Below, piece after piece: positions 1 to 8,225 of a DNA stretch of 64,000 nt. Source of the stretch: Nocardioides ochotonae. GTDB taxonomy: Bacteria; Actinomycetota; Actinomycetes; Propionibacteriales; Nocardioidaceae. The stretch's first letter is position 1. Each line of letters begins with the position of its first letter. The notes beneath the pieces are model-generated. The model worked only from the letters and a program-made list of their open reading frames with translations, did no database searches and was not told the DNA's origin. The stretch lies in the NCBI RefSeq assembly GCF_011420305.2, contig NZ_CP061769.1, forward strand, positions 1,227,001 to 1,291,000, read 5' to 3'. The translations under genes and the position numbers were made by a program.

Positions 1-843
1 ATGGCCAACCTCGCCAGCGGTGCCGCCGACGTCATGCCGATGGTGCCGTTCAACCAGGTGGAGAACCTGAAGAAGCGCGACGTCGAGGTCGAGGTGACGC
101 CCCGCTCGGCGTTGATGCCGACGCTCTTCCCGTCCATGACGCCCGGCCGCCCGACCGCCGACCCGGCCTTCCGACGGGCCGTGGCTTGGGCGATCGACCG
201 GGGTGCGCTCGTCGACACGGTGTTCCAAGGGGTCGCCGAGCCCGCCTCCACCGTGCTGGCCGACGGTACGCCGAACTGGGACGCCGAGCTCGGCACGACG
301 TACGGCGAGGACGCCGACCTCGCGAAGGCCCGGGCCGCGCTGGCCGAGTCCGGGGTGGCGGAGGGTACGCCCATCGAGCTGATCGTGCGCAACGAGCCGC
401 TGAGCATCTCCCTCGGCACCGTCATCCAGGCGAACCTGCGTGAGCTCGGCCTGGACGCGACCCTCTCCCCGCAGGAGTCGGCCGCTTACCTGCCCCGGCT
501 GTTCTCGGGGGACTTCGACCTGGTGATGCTCAACATCGAGGCCGGGCTGTCCTCGGGCTACACGCCGATCTACGCGTTCTCCGCGATGCACTCGGAGTCC
601 AGCGCCAACTACACCGGGTTCGCCGACGCCGAGCTGGACCGGCTGCTCGTCGAGGCCATCGGCGCCCCCGAGGACCCTGCGGCCGCCTGGCGCGCCGTCC
701 AGGCCCGCGAGCTCGAGGTGGTGCCGCTGATCCCGACCGTGACGGCGCGGTACGTCGAGGCGTACTCGCCCCGGCTGCGAGGGCACACGGCGTCCTCGTT
801 GTTCAGCCTGCGCGACCTCGACCGCGCCTGGCTCGCCGACTAG
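1..843 (+). CDS. ABC transporter substrate-binding protein, family 5 (5'-truncated)
   Basis: C-terminal 280 residues of a family-5 (peptide/nickel/opine type) periplasmic or lipid-anchored binding protein; the 5' part lies before the window, so the ATG at base 1 is probably internal. Family features seen: the helix containing FRRAVAWAIDRGALV, a following ADGTPNW segment, the VIQANLRELGLD element of the second lobe, and a closing VPLIPTVTARY strand. It would capture an oligopeptide or metal chelate outside the membrane for an ABC permease whose genes would lie upstream. The next gene is unrelated, so this is probably the last gene of its transport operon. The substrate cannot be read from this fragment. 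Confidence 0.85.
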   Translation: MANLASGAADVMPMVPFNQVENLKKRDVEVEVTPRSALMPTLFPSMTPGRPTADPAFRRAVAWAIDRGALVDTVFQGVAEPASTVLADGTPNWDAELGTTYGEDADLAKARAALAESGVAEGTPIELIVRNEPLSISLGTVIQANLRELGLDATLSPQESAAYLPRLFSGDFDLVMLNIEAGLSSGYTPIYAFSAMHSESSANYTGFADAELDRLLVEAIGAPEDPAAAWRAVQARELEVVPLIPTVTARYVEAYSPRLRGHTASSLFSLRDLDRAWLAD

Positions 844-907
844 CCACCCCCGCCGCGGGCGCTCCGCCCTGCGGCCCTTCACCACCGAGCCCGAGAGGGG
901 CACCTTC

Positions 908-1357
908 ATGATCGCTTCGCCCGCACGCACCCCCCTGGACACCGCCACGCTGATGCTCGACTCGCTGCGCGACCGCAGCCTGGAGGGGGTGCTGGACTGC
1001 TTCGACAAGGCCGAGGACACCTACGTCTTCGTCGAGGGCCCGCGCTGGACCAACAAGGGTGGTGAGCGCATCCACCAGGGCTGGCGCGACTACTTCGAGG
1101 CCCCGATCCTCCTGCTCGACTGGCGCTGGACCGAGGGCCCCGCGGTCTTCGAGAGCGGCGACCTGGCCACCGTCTGCGGCGTCATCGAGTACCAGTTCGA
1201 GGGCGCCGGCACCCCGCGTCCGCTGCCGATGCGGATGACCTGGGTCGTACGCCGTGGCGAGGACCTGGTCTGGCGGATCGTGCACGAGCACGGCTCGCAG
1301 CCGCTCGAGGACCCGTACGGCACCGGCGACTGGCTGGTCGAGTCCGCCCAGGCCTGA
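908..1357 (+). CDS. SnoaL/NTF2-like fold protein (DUF4440 type)
   Basis: 149-residue protein that looks like a single NTF2-like alpha+beta domain: N-terminal helices with LDTATLMLDSLRDRSLEG, a central curved sheet with acidic and aromatic residues (VFVEGPRW, LLLDWRWTEG) and a final WRIVHEHGS strand typical of SnoaL/DUF4440 proteins. Such small domains are ligand-binding or weak enzyme scaffolds, so no specific reaction can be named. ATG at 908 has a GAGAGGGG ribosome site 7 bases upstream. It starts 64 bases after the binding-protein gene on the same strand and could be co-transcribed. It is convergent with the biotin ECF operon, only 12 bases before the end of the permease gene. Confidence 0.7.
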   Translation: MIASPARTPLDTATLMLDSLRDRSLEGVLDCFDKAEDTYVFVEGPRWTNKGGERIHQGWRDYFEAPILLLDWRWTEGPAVFESGDLATVCGVIEYQFEGAGTPRPLPMRMTWVVRRGEDLVWRIVHEHGSQPLEDPYGTGDWLVESAQA

Positions 1358-1369
1358 CCCGGAGGCTCC

Positions 1370-1978
1370 TCAGTCCTCGCCGATCCCGCGGGCCTGGAGC
1401 GCCTGGCCGGTGTTGCGGGCCTGGGCGACCACCCGGATCACCAGCGGGGTGAGCAGGGCGCGCGGGTCGCGCTGCAGGCCGCGGGCGACCGCGGCCTGCC
1501 GGGTCTCGCGGGCGATCTCCAGCGTCGTCGGGATCGCGCGGAGGGTGAGCGAGAAGGCCAGCGCCACCAGCTCCGGGTCCACCCCGAGGCGGCGCAGCGG
1601 GCGCAGCAGCCGGGTGAGGGTGTCGAGCAGCTCGTCGACGGCGGTGGTCGCGGTGAGCACGGTCGCGGCCAGCACCAGCGCGACCAGGTCGGCGACCGAC
1701 TCCACCGCCCGCCACCACCCGTGCTGCCACACCGAGAACGCGCCGAGCAGGACCACGACCACCGCGATCCGGCGCAGGGCGCGCAGCGTGCGGCGCAGCC
1801 CCATCCCGGACAGGGCGACCAGGGCCAGGGAGACCGCGAGGGCGACCAGGGCGATCGTCGGCGAGCGCAGCGCGACCACCACGCCGCCGACCGCCAGCGC
1901 GAGCAGCTTGGCACCGGCCGGCAGCCGGTGCAGCACGGTCGTGCCGGGACGGTAGTCGCCGAGCAGCGGGTCGCTCAC
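1370..1978 (-). CDS. bioN: ECF transporter transmembrane component (EcfT/BioN type)
   Basis: 202-residue integral membrane protein, the T component that couples ATP hydrolysis to substrate movement in an energy-coupling-factor importer. About five hydrophobic segments are visible (for example around residues 24-60 and 70-110). The C-terminal cytoplasmic helices carry two Ala-Arg-Gly coupling motifs (ETRQAAVARGLQ and TGQALQARGIGED), the diagnostic EcfT signature. Its ATG overlaps the stop of the upstream ATPase gene by four bases, and that gene overlaps bioY, so the three form one tightly coupled operon read leftwards. Gene symbol assigned because the S component is BioY. Confidence 0.9.
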   Translation of the reverse strand: MSDPLLGDYRPGTTVLHRLPAGAKLLALAVGGVVVALRSPTIALVALAVSLALVALSGMGLRRTLRALRRIAVVVVLLGAFSVWQHGWWRAVESVADLVALVLAATVLTATTAVDELLDTLTRLLRPLRRLGVDPELVALAFSLTLRAIPTTLEIARETRQAAVARGLQRDPRALLTPLVIRVVAQARNTGQALQARGIGED

Positions 1979-2661
1979 ACCATCGCCCGGTAGTGCGCCA
2001 CGGCCTGCGGGCCGGGTCCGTCGTGGACCACCTTGCCGCCGTCGACGACCAGGGCGCGCTCACAGCGCGCGGCCAGCTCGAGGTCGTGGGTGACCAGCAC
2101 CAACTGCTGCTCGAGGCCGAAGAGCACGTCCGCGACATGGCGGGAGTTGCGCAGGTCGAGCAGGGTGGTCGGCTCGTCGGCGACCAGCACCGACGGCCCG
2201 GTCGCCAGTACGCCGGCCAGCGCCAGCAGCTGACGCTGGCCGCCGGACAGCGCGTGCACGCTGCGGTCGGCGAGCGCGCCGAGACCGTGCTGCTCGAGCA
2301 CCTCGAGCGCGGCCCGCTGCCGCGCGGCGCGCCCGCGGTGGGTGCGGCGCAGCGAGAGCGCGACGTCCTCCACCGCCGTCGGCATCACCAGCTGCGCCGC
2401 CGGGTCGGTGAAGACGAACCCCACCCGGCGGCGTACCTCCCGGCCCTGGGTGGCGACGTCGAGGCCGTCGACGCTCACCGTCCCCGTGCTCGCGGCGACC
2501 AGGCCGTTGACCAGCCGGGCGAGGGTCGACTTGCCGGAGCCGTTGGGGCCGATCAGCGCGATCCGCCGCTCGGTGAGGTCGAGCGTGGTCTCCTCGAGGA
2601 TGGTGAGCGGCCCGTCGGGGCCCGCGACGGTGACGCTGACGCGGTCGAGGGTGATGCTCAC
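1975..2661 (-). CDS. bioM: ECF transporter ATPase (EcfA/BioM type)
   Basis: 228-residue ABC ATPase that powers biotin uptake with the neighbouring T and S components. Walker A is GPNGSGKST near residue 38, the signature is LSGGQ, and Walker B is LVADEPTTLLD, followed by a switch His in VLVTHDLE. Start chosen as GTG at 2661, which overlaps the bioY stop (2658-2660); the reading frame stays open further upstream but that stretch is antisense-frame bioY sequence. Length is typical for a single EcfA. Only one ATPase is present, as in dedicated BioMNY systems, rather than the EcfA1/A2 pair of shared ECF modules. Confidence 0.92.
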   Translation of the reverse strand: MSITLDRVSVTVAGPDGPLTILEETTLDLTERRIALIGPNGSGKSTLARLVNGLVAASTGTVSVDGLDVATQGREVRRRVGFVFTDPAAQLVMPTAVEDVALSLRRTHRGRAARQRAALEVLEQHGLGALADRSVHALSGGQRQLLALAGVLATGPSVLVADEPTTLLDLRNSRHVADVLFGLEQQLVLVTHDLELAARCERALVVDGGKVVHDGPGPQAVAHYRAMV

Positions 2662-3275
2662 GCGGCGGCCGGGGTACGACGCGGGCGGACGGGGGAGCGG
2701 CGGGGCAGCAGGTCGGGGAAGGCGCGGTGCACGGCGGTCGCGACCAGCGCCATGCAGACGTTCTTGATGACGTCGCCGATCCAGAACACCTTGTCGACGT
2801 TCCACGCCTGCGCCCAGGTCATGTCGGCGCGCCAGACCAGCCCGGCCATGCCGAGGGTGTGGATGCACAGCGCGCTGCTGAGCAGGCCGGCCGCGAACAC
2901 CAGCGGTACGCCGACCCGGGTCGCGCGCCGCGGCAGCAGCCGGGCGACCAGCAGCCCGCACAGCGCGGCGGCGAGCGGGAAGCCGACCAGGTAGCCCGCG
3001 GTGGGTCCCTGGAGCACCGCCAGCCCGGCGGCACCCCCGGAGAAGACCGGCATCCCGGCGGCGCCGACGGCCAGGTAGAGGCAGACGGCGAGGAACCCGC
3101 GCCACGGCCCCAGCAGGGCGCCGGCGAGCAGCACCGCGAAGGTCTGCAGCGTGATCGGCACCAGGCCCGCGCCGACCTTGAGCGCCGGCAGGAGCGCGCA
3201 CACCGCGATCAGGGCGGCGAACGCCGCGACCAGCGCCAGGTCGGCGGGGGTGAGGCGGCGTGCGGTGGTGCTCAT
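2658..3275 (-). CDS. bioY: Biotin transporter S component BioY
   Basis: 205-residue hydrophobic protein with about six membrane segments, the biotin-binding subunit of an ECF importer. Typical BioY stretches are visible: AALIAVCALLPALKVG near the N-terminus, the VPITLQTFAVLLAGALLGP block, and GPTAGYLVGFPLAA in the middle. First gene of the bioY-ATPase-permease operon. A GGAAGAGG ribosome site precedes the ATG, and two TGAAC-type operators lie 23-50 bases upstream, shared with the divergent TetR gene, so transcription is probably repressed when biotin is sufficient. No biotin biosynthesis gene lies in the window. Confidence 0.93.
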   Translation of the reverse strand: MSTTARRLTPADLALVAAFAALIAVCALLPALKVGAGLVPITLQTFAVLLAGALLGPWRGFLAVCLYLAVGAAGMPVFSGGAAGLAVLQGPTAGYLVGFPLAAALCGLLVARLLPRRATRVGVPLVFAAGLLSSALCIHTLGMAGLVWRADMTWAQAWNVDKVFWIGDVIKNVCMALVATAVHRAFPDLLPRRSPVRPRRTPAAA

Positions 3276-3297
3276 GGGACCTCTTCCGGCATGGACC

Positions 3298-3325
3298 TGA
3301 ACGGCGGTCAGGTGAACGGCGTTCA
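3298..3325. promoter_or_regulatory. Two tandem BioQ-like operators in a divergent promoter
   Basis: Two 13-mers start 15 bases apart: TGAACGGCGGTCA at 3298-3310 (imperfect palindrome) and TGAACGGCGTTCA at 3313-3325 (perfect palindrome with a central G). The pattern TGAAC-N3-GTTCA resembles the known actinobacterial BioQ box (TGAAC-N3-GTTAC). The second site abuts opposing -10 boxes: TAACCT on the minus strand (3330-3325, towards bioY) and TAGGGT on the plus strand (3329-3334, towards the TetR gene). One bound repressor could therefore shut both promoters, including its own. Confidence 0.75.
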
Positions 3326-3392
3326 GGTTAGGGTGAGGGGGCGAGACGGGTCAACGTGGGCCCCGTTCGTGGCAACCAGGGAGGACGTGCGG

Positions 3393-3959
3393 ATGCGCAA
3401 CCACCGTCAGGACGTGGTCGACCGGGCGCTCGACGTGCTGGACCGCTACGGCCTCGCCGACCTGACCATGCGCCGCCTCGGCACCGAGCTGGGGGTGCGC
3501 CCCAGCGCGCTCTACCACCACTTCGACGACAAGCAGTCGCTGCTGGCCGCGGTCGCCGACGAGCTGCTCGCCCGCGGTGCCCGCCCGGTCGCGCCAGGTG
3601 AGTGGGACGCGCGGGTGACGGCGATCTGCGCAGGCCTGCGCGAGGCGCTGCTGGCCTACCGCGACGGGGCCGAGCTGGTCGCGACCGTGCGCGCGTTCGG
3701 CCTGGGCGCCGCCGGCCCGTACGACGCCCTGCGCGACGCGCTCCGCGGGGCCGGGCTGGACCCGGCGCTGGCCGGCACCGCTGCGGACACGCTGCTGCAC
3801 TTCGTGCTCGGGCACACCCTCGACGAGCAGACCCACCTCCAGGCGGGCAGCGCGGGCGCGATCGCCGACGACCCACGCCCGGGCTCCGACTTCGCGCTCG
3901 GGCTGGCGATCGTGGTGGACGGGATCCGCGTGCGGGTGAGCGAGGCCGCGCGACGCTAG
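3393..3959 (+). CDS. bioQ: TetR-family regulator, BioQ-like
   Basis: 188-residue TetR-type repressor. The N-terminal helix-turn-helix is clear: LTMRRLGTELGVRPSALYHH followed by FDDKQSLL, the standard TetR recognition and capping helices; the rest is the helical ligand/dimer domain. ATG at 3393 is preferred to GTG at 3387 because the AGGGAGG ribosome site (3378-3384) is eight bases before the ATG and only two before the GTG. It is divergent from bioY and separated from it by two BioQ-like operators, so I infer it senses biotin status (in known systems through biotin protein ligase or its products) and controls biotin uptake. Its stop overlaps the convergent 2H gene by three bases. Confidence 0.8.
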   Translation: MRNHRQDVVDRALDVLDRYGLADLTMRRLGTELGVRPSALYHHFDDKQSLLAAVADELLARGARPVAPGEWDARVTAICAGLREALLAYRDGAELVATVRAFGLGAAGPYDALRDALRGAGLDPALAGTAADTLLHFVLGHTLDEQTHLQAGSAGAIADDPRPGSDFALGLAIVVDGIRVRVSEAARR

Positions 3960-4540
3960 GACCGGCCGCCCAGCGGCCAGGACGCCAGCGTGCAGCAGTG
4001 GTCCTGCTCGTACCACGCCAGGTCGACCCGCTCCGCGCGGCAGGCGAGCGGCAGCGGGTGGTCCAGCAGGGTGGCGAGGAGGGCGCGGGTGCTCTCCTCG
4101 GTCACGACCTCGCCCGGCCCCTCGGCGCGCAGGTCGAGGGTGAGGTGCGGCTGGAGCTCCTCGAGGCTGCCGAACGCCCCGGCGTACGGCGGGAACTGCG
4201 GGAACGCCTCGACCAGTCGCGCGGTCAGCGCGCGGAATCCGTCGTCGGGCTCGGGGAGGAGGTGGATGATCCCGTCGGGGAAGGTCGCGATCCGGGTCAG
4301 TCGGTAGTCGAACGCCGCCACCGCGGCGACCGCCTTCGCGACCAGCGCGGCGGTCTCGGCGTCGACGCCGTCACCGTCGCCCGGCAGCGGCCCGAGGACG
4401 GTGACGTGGGCGTGGACGTGCTCGGGATCGGGGGAGAGGTACGCCGGGTCGTGGTGGCGGGTCCGCGCCCGCACGAACCGCTCCAGCGCCGGCACCGGCA
4501 CCTGCAGCACCGCGTGCCCCGCCCACCGCTGCTCTCCCAC
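3956..4540 (-). CDS. 2'-5' RNA ligase-like 2H phosphoesterase
   Basis: 194-residue member of the 2H phosphoesterase superfamily, recognised by the two His-x-Thr motifs: HVT at about residues 45-47 (in HAHVTVLGP) and HLT in QPHLTLDLR about 95 residues later. The two histidines act as acid and base in cyclic phosphodiester chemistry on RNA or nucleotides; the physiological substrate of bacterial members is mostly unknown. Start chosen as GTG at 4540 with GAGAGG about nine bases upstream; a GTG at 4549 is in frame but too near that site. It is convergent with the TetR gene, stops overlapping. Confidence 0.75.
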   Translation of the reverse strand: MGEQRWAGHAVLQVPVPALERFVRARTRHHDPAYLSPDPEHVHAHVTVLGPLPGDGDGVDAETAALVAKAVAAVAAFDYRLTRIATFPDGIIHLLPEPDDGFRALTARLVEAFPQFPPYAGAFGSLEELQPHLTLDLRAEGPGEVVTEESTRALLATLLDHPLPLACRAERVDLAWYEQDHCCTLASWPLGGRS

Positions 4541-4724
4541 ACCCGCCACCCTCTCAGCCCCCTCGCGAGTCGGCGCCAATGGTGCGCCGAAGCGGTCCAG
4601 GCCGATCGGACCGCCCCGGCGCGTCGTGCCCGGTTCGCCCGCCCGCGACGTCAGAATCCGGCGAGACGACTCCCGCCCGACTCGCCGGGATCGACCACCC
4701 GGATGGCCGAGAGGGGCTGGACCC

Positions 4725-5810
4725 GTGCGCGCAGTACTGCTGAGCAGCGCCCTCGCGGTGCTCCTCTCGCTGCTCGGGACGCGGGTCGCGATCGGGTGGT
4801 TCACCCGGCGTGGCTTCGGCCAGCCGATCCGGACCGACGGGCCGACGACCCACCACGTCAAGAGCGGTACGCCGACCATGGGCGGCGTCGTCATCCTGCT
4901 GGCGGGCACCGCGGCGTACCTCACGGCGACCCTCGCGACCCGCGGGTCGCCCAGCGCGAGTGCCTGGCTGCTGATGCTGCTGTTCCTCGGGTGCGGGGCG
5001 GTCGGCTTCCTCGACGACTTCATCAAGGTCCGCGCCCAGCACAACCAGGGCCTGAGCAGCCGGGCCAAGATGGCCGGTCAGACGCTCGTCGCGGTGGTCT
5101 TCGGAGTCCTGGCCACCCAGCTCTTCGCCGACGAGCGCGGTGTGCACCCGGCGTCGCAGTACATCTCCACCACCCACGACGTGGGGATCAAGCTGCCCCT
5201 GGTCGTGGCGCTGGTGTGGATCTGGTTCATCGTCACCGCGAGCTCCAACGGCGCCAACCTCACCGATGGCGCGGACGGGCTGCTGGCCGGGGCCTCGGCG
5301 TTGATCCTCGGCGCCTACGCGGTCGTGAACATCTGGCAGAACAACCAGCTGTGCGGCTCCACCCGGCCGACCGTGGTGGAGGCGAGCTGCTATGAGGTGC
5401 GCGATCCGCTCGACCTCGCGGTCTTCGCGGCCGCCATCGCGGCGGCCTGCATCGGGTTCCTGTGGTGGAACGCCAAGCCCGCGAGGATCATGATGGGCGA
5501 CGTCGGATCCCTCGCGATCGGCGGCGCCCTGGCCGGCCTGGCGATCATGTCCCGCACCGAGATCCTGATGGTCATCATCGCCGGGCTGTTCGTGTTCGAG
5601 ACCGCGTGCGTGCTCCTGCAGATGGGCTACTTCAAGCTGACCCGGCGGCTCACGGGTACGGGTCGGCGGATCTTCCGCATCGCGCCCATCCACCACCACT
5701 TCGAGCACCTGGGCTGGGACGAGGTCACCGTCGTGATCCGCTTCTGGCTCATCGCGGCGATCTTCGTGGCGGCCGGGCTGGGGATCTTCTACGCCTCGTG
5801 GCTGGCCTGA
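4725..5810 (+). CDS. mraY: Phospho-N-acetylmuramoyl-pentapeptide transferase, stand-alone (MraY)
   Basis: 361-residue polytopic membrane enzyme of the MraY family, which transfers phospho-MurNAc-pentapeptide to undecaprenyl phosphate to make lipid I. Signatures are complete: TPTMGG near residue 50, the FLDDFIKV catalytic Asp pair, the NLTDGADGL block, IMMGDVGS, and the IHHHFE histidine cluster near the C-terminus. Length is normal. Start GTG 4725 has GAGGGG eight bases upstream. Oddity: mraY normally sits in the division and cell-wall cluster between murF and murD, but no such gene is adjacent here, so this may be a second copy or a relocated one. All catalytic residues look intact. Confidence 0.9.
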   Translation: MRAVLLSSALAVLLSLLGTRVAIGWFTRRGFGQPIRTDGPTTHHVKSGTPTMGGVVILLAGTAAYLTATLATRGSPSASAWLLMLLFLGCGAVGFLDDFIKVRAQHNQGLSSRAKMAGQTLVAVVFGVLATQLFADERGVHPASQYISTTHDVGIKLPLVVALVWIWFIVTASSNGANLTDGADGLLAGASALILGAYAVVNIWQNNQLCGSTRPTVVEASCYEVRDPLDLAVFAAAIAAACIGFLWWNAKPARIMMGDVGSLAIGGALAGLAIMSRTEILMVIIAGLFVFETACVLLQMGYFKLTRRLTGTGRRIFRIAPIHHHFEHLGWDEVTVVIRFWLIAAIFVAAGLGIFYASWLA

Positions 5811-5832
5811 GCCTGGTTGGCCTGAGCCCGCG

Positions 5833-6708
5833 TCACACCGGGGCGGGCACCGCCAGCAGCCGCTCGCACTCCGCGAGCAGGGCCGCGCGCAGCGGCGCCC
5901 CCCGCTCGGCGAAGTCGCGCTGGTGCGCGACGTACTCGGCCTTGCCCTCGGGGGTCTCGACGCGCACCGGCGTGAACGGCGAGCCGTCGTGGTCGCTGAG
6001 CCCGGTGAGGTCGTACGGCGCCGCGCGCATGTCGAGCACCCGGATGTCGCGGGCCAGCTCGAAGCAGTCCGCGACCAGGTCCGAGCTGATCATCGGGCTG
6101 AGCCGGAAGGCGTGCTTGTAGAGGTCCATCCCGGCGTGCAGGCAGCCCGGCTGCTCGAAGGCGGCCCGGTCGCCGCTGGTCGGGGCGAGGGCGTTGAGCG
6201 GGCGCGCCGGCTCGGTGAAGAACCGGAACGCGTCGAAGTGGCTGCACGCGATCTTGTGCGACTCCACGACGGCGTCGGTGCCCTCGGCGCCCAGGCGCAG
6301 CGGCCAGGCGTTGTGCCGGGTCTGCTCCTGGGTCTGGCGATAGACCATCGCCCACTCGTGCAGCCCGAAGCACCCGAAGCTCGCCGGTCGCGCCGCGGTG
6401 GCGCCGAGCAGCGCGCGCAGCGACTCCAGCAGCGGACGCTGGGCGGCCACGTGCGCGTCGGTGACCGCGCCGTCGGCGTACCCCTTCAGGCCGTCGTACT
6501 CCGGCGCCTCGGCGAGGCGTACGCCGTACCCCGGGTGCCAGCGCCGCAGCTGCGCCGGGCGGTGGGAGTAGTAGGTGAAGAGGAAGTCGTGGACCGGGTG
6601 CTTGACCGCCTTCTCGCGGCGGGCGAGGTGGGGTGCGAGGAACGCGTCGACCCGCGCCGCGTGCGCCGCGGCGCGCGTCTGCCACTCCGAGCGGGCCAAT
6701 GTCGTCAC
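5833..6708 (-). CDS. Conserved actinobacterial protein of unknown function
   Basis: 291-residue soluble protein. I recognise the sequence type (HDFLFTYYSHRPAQLRRWHPG region, FGCFGLHEWAMVYRQ, and CLHAGMDLYKHAFRLSP) as conserved in actinobacteria. From memory some relatives are named 3-methyladenine DNA glycosylase, but I see neither a helix-hairpin-helix motif nor other glycosylase residues, so I do not adopt that name. It is rich in conserved His, Tyr, Trp and Cys, suggesting an enzyme or metal protein. The GTG start at 6708 is six bases from a TAACCT -10 box (6720-6715), so the transcript is probably leaderless. It converges on mraY, 22 bases from its stop. Confidence 0.7.
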   Translation of the reverse strand: MTTLARSEWQTRAAAHAARVDAFLAPHLARREKAVKHPVHDFLFTYYSHRPAQLRRWHPGYGVRLAEAPEYDGLKGYADGAVTDAHVAAQRPLLESLRALLGATAARPASFGCFGLHEWAMVYRQTQEQTRHNAWPLRLGAEGTDAVVESHKIACSHFDAFRFFTEPARPLNALAPTSGDRAAFEQPGCLHAGMDLYKHAFRLSPMISSDLVADCFELARDIRVLDMRAAPYDLTGLSDHDGSPFTPVRVETPEGKAEYVAHQRDFAERGAPLRAALLAECERLLAVPAPV

Positions 6709-6714
6709 GGGTCG

Positions 6715-6720
6715 AGGTTA
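6715..6720 (-). promoter_or_regulatory. -10 box of a probable leaderless promoter
   Basis: TAACCT on the minus strand ends six bases before the GTG at 6708. That distance puts the transcription start at or next to the start codon, and no Shine-Dalgarno sequence is visible. Confidence 0.5.
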
Positions 6721-6808
6721 GGCGCTGTCCCTCCCGGGTTCGTCGAGCCCCCTGAGCGCTCTCCGCGCCGGCCGTGCGCGGGCCGACAAAGCTACCCGCC
6801 CGTACTCG

Positions 6809-6837
6809 TTGACGGGGGCAAGGGGCCGCCATAGCTT
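6809..6837 (+). promoter_or_regulatory. Sigma-70-type promoter of the M14 carboxypeptidase gene
   Basis: TTGACG (6809-6814) and TAGCTT (6832-6837) are separated by exactly 17 bases, a near-consensus housekeeping promoter. The expected start near 6844 gives an 85-base leader before the ATG at 6929. Nothing else is seen in the 220-base gap. Confidence 0.65.
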
Positions 6838-6928
6838 GCGAAGGAAAGTGAAGAGCACATCCCATGTGGTCCGGCCCCGCGCTCGCGTGGCGCGTCCCCG
6901 TCGAGCCACTCGGACAAAAGGACCCCCC

Positions 6929-8206
6929 ATGCATCGAGTTTCTCGGGCCAGATGCGCTGGGCGTGCCATGTGGGCGACGCTTGTCGCCGGCACCCTCACC
7001 GTGACCCTTCTCGCCGGCACCGGATCGGCTGCCGAGGTGCAGTCCGCAGCCAAGCGGGACCGACCCGGCTGCCAGACCACCGACGACCCGCCCACCAACC
7101 GGTGGACCTTCCACAACGAGCTGGGGCGCGAGCTGAGCGCCATCCGGCGCAAGAGCCTGGGCCGCGTCCAGGTCAAGAAGTACGGCGAGACCGTCAACGG
7201 CACCGCGATGTGGTCGGCGCGGGTCGGCTTCGGCGACCAGGTGCTGATGGTCCAAAGTGCCATCCACGGCAACGAGCGCACCGGCACGGAGGCGCTGCTG
7301 AACATCCTGCGTGAGCTCGGCACCAAGAACAACCGCGCCACCAAGCAGATCCTGCGCAACATCACGCTGGTCGCGCTCCCGATGGTCAACCCCGACGGCG
7401 GCGAGCTCAACCGTCGCCAGAACGTGATCACGTGGGACCAGGTCGTCGACCAGTTCCCGCAGCTCGAGGGCGCTCCTCCGGCCTGGTACTTCTCCACCCG
7501 GCTGACCCCCACCGGTTTCGACCTCAACCGCGACTTCCACCCGCAGCTGGACTACCAGCCGCGCCCGCAGGACCTTCCCGGTGAGCAGGTGGGTGCCGGC
7601 TTCTACCTCTCACCGGAGTCCCAGGCCATCCGTGACACCTACCTCAGCCTGCGCGAGGAGTTCGACACCCCGCCGGTCGTCGTCGACCTGCACCACGCCG
7701 GTCCGTGCGGCCGTCTGGTGGGTGGTCCGCAGGACGGCAAGCTGGTCTCGGTCGAGCTCGACTACCCGCCGCTCGGCCCGAACGACGGCGAGGCCTACGA
7801 GGCCGAGTGGCCGCTCCTGGACCAGGAGATGTCGCGCCGGTACGCACTGGCGGCCGCCAACGGCATGCAGGACGCCGTCGTCAACGACCAGTCGCCGCTG
7901 GCCGCCGTTGGCCGCTACGTGCACTTCGAAGAGCGTGAGTACGCCGGCCAGGGCCGCTCCGCGTTCGCGCTCAATGGCTCTCCCACCGTCCTCTTCGAGG
8001 TGCGCGGCCAGGCCGACGACTTCGGCCAGAAGGGCATGAAGATCTTCATCAAGGCGGTGGAGAACGGCCTGGGCGGCATCATGGACGCGATGGCCACCGA
8101 CGAGATCGAGGAGCTCGACGGCAACGACTTCTTCGACCTCGGCCACACCGGCTGGGAGACAGAAGCCGACCGCGAGGCCCGCGAGAGGTGGCTCAGCCCG
8201 AACTGA
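6929..8206 (+). CDS. Secreted zinc carboxypeptidase, M14 family
   Basis: 425-residue secreted peptidase. Residues 1-35 form a Sec signal: basic start, hydrophobic WATLVAGTLTVTLLAG, then an Ala-rich cleavage region. The M14 zinc site is visible as His113 and Glu116 in AIHGNERTG and the third ligand His in VVDLHHAGPCG; the catalytic Glu is likely in VLFEVRGQ. DLNRDF and PMVNPDGG are further family hallmarks. It should trim C-terminal residues from extracellular peptides, possibly cell-wall peptides or nutrient proteins. ATG 6929 has AAAAGGA eight bases upstream and a strong promoter further upstream. A GC-rich hairpin follows the gene. Confidence 0.88.
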   Translation: MHRVSRARCAGRAMWATLVAGTLTVTLLAGTGSAAEVQSAAKRDRPGCQTTDDPPTNRWTFHNELGRELSAIRRKSLGRVQVKKYGETVNGTAMWSARVGFGDQVLMVQSAIHGNERTGTEALLNILRELGTKNNRATKQILRNITLVALPMVNPDGGELNRRQNVITWDQVVDQFPQLEGAPPAWYFSTRLTPTGFDLNRDFHPQLDYQPRPQDLPGEQVGAGFYLSPESQAIRDTYLSLREEFDTPPVVVDLHHAGPCGRLVGGPQDGKLVSVELDYPPLGPNDGEAYEAEWPLLDQEMSRRYALAAANGMQDAVVNDQSPLAAVGRYVHFEEREYAGQGRSAFALNGSPTVLFEVRGQADDFGQKGMKIFIKAVENGLGGIMDAMATDEIEELDGNDFFDLGHTGWETEADREARERWLSPN

Positions 8207-8225
8207 TCCCGGACGGATCTGGCGC

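Noticed and set aside
2727-3392. Long N-terminal extension of the TetR gene
   Set aside because: It runs antisense through bioY and the operators; the ATG at 3393 has the ribosome site and starts the HTH domain.
4563-4590. Third copy of the REP-like hairpin near CGAGTCGGCGCC
   Set aside because: Only a short core resembles the element and it does not form the same 33-base palindrome.
5833-6708. Naming the unknown protein a DNA glycosylase
   Set aside because: No helix-hairpin-helix or catalytic Asp motif is visible; a true AlkA domain is encoded elsewhere in the window.
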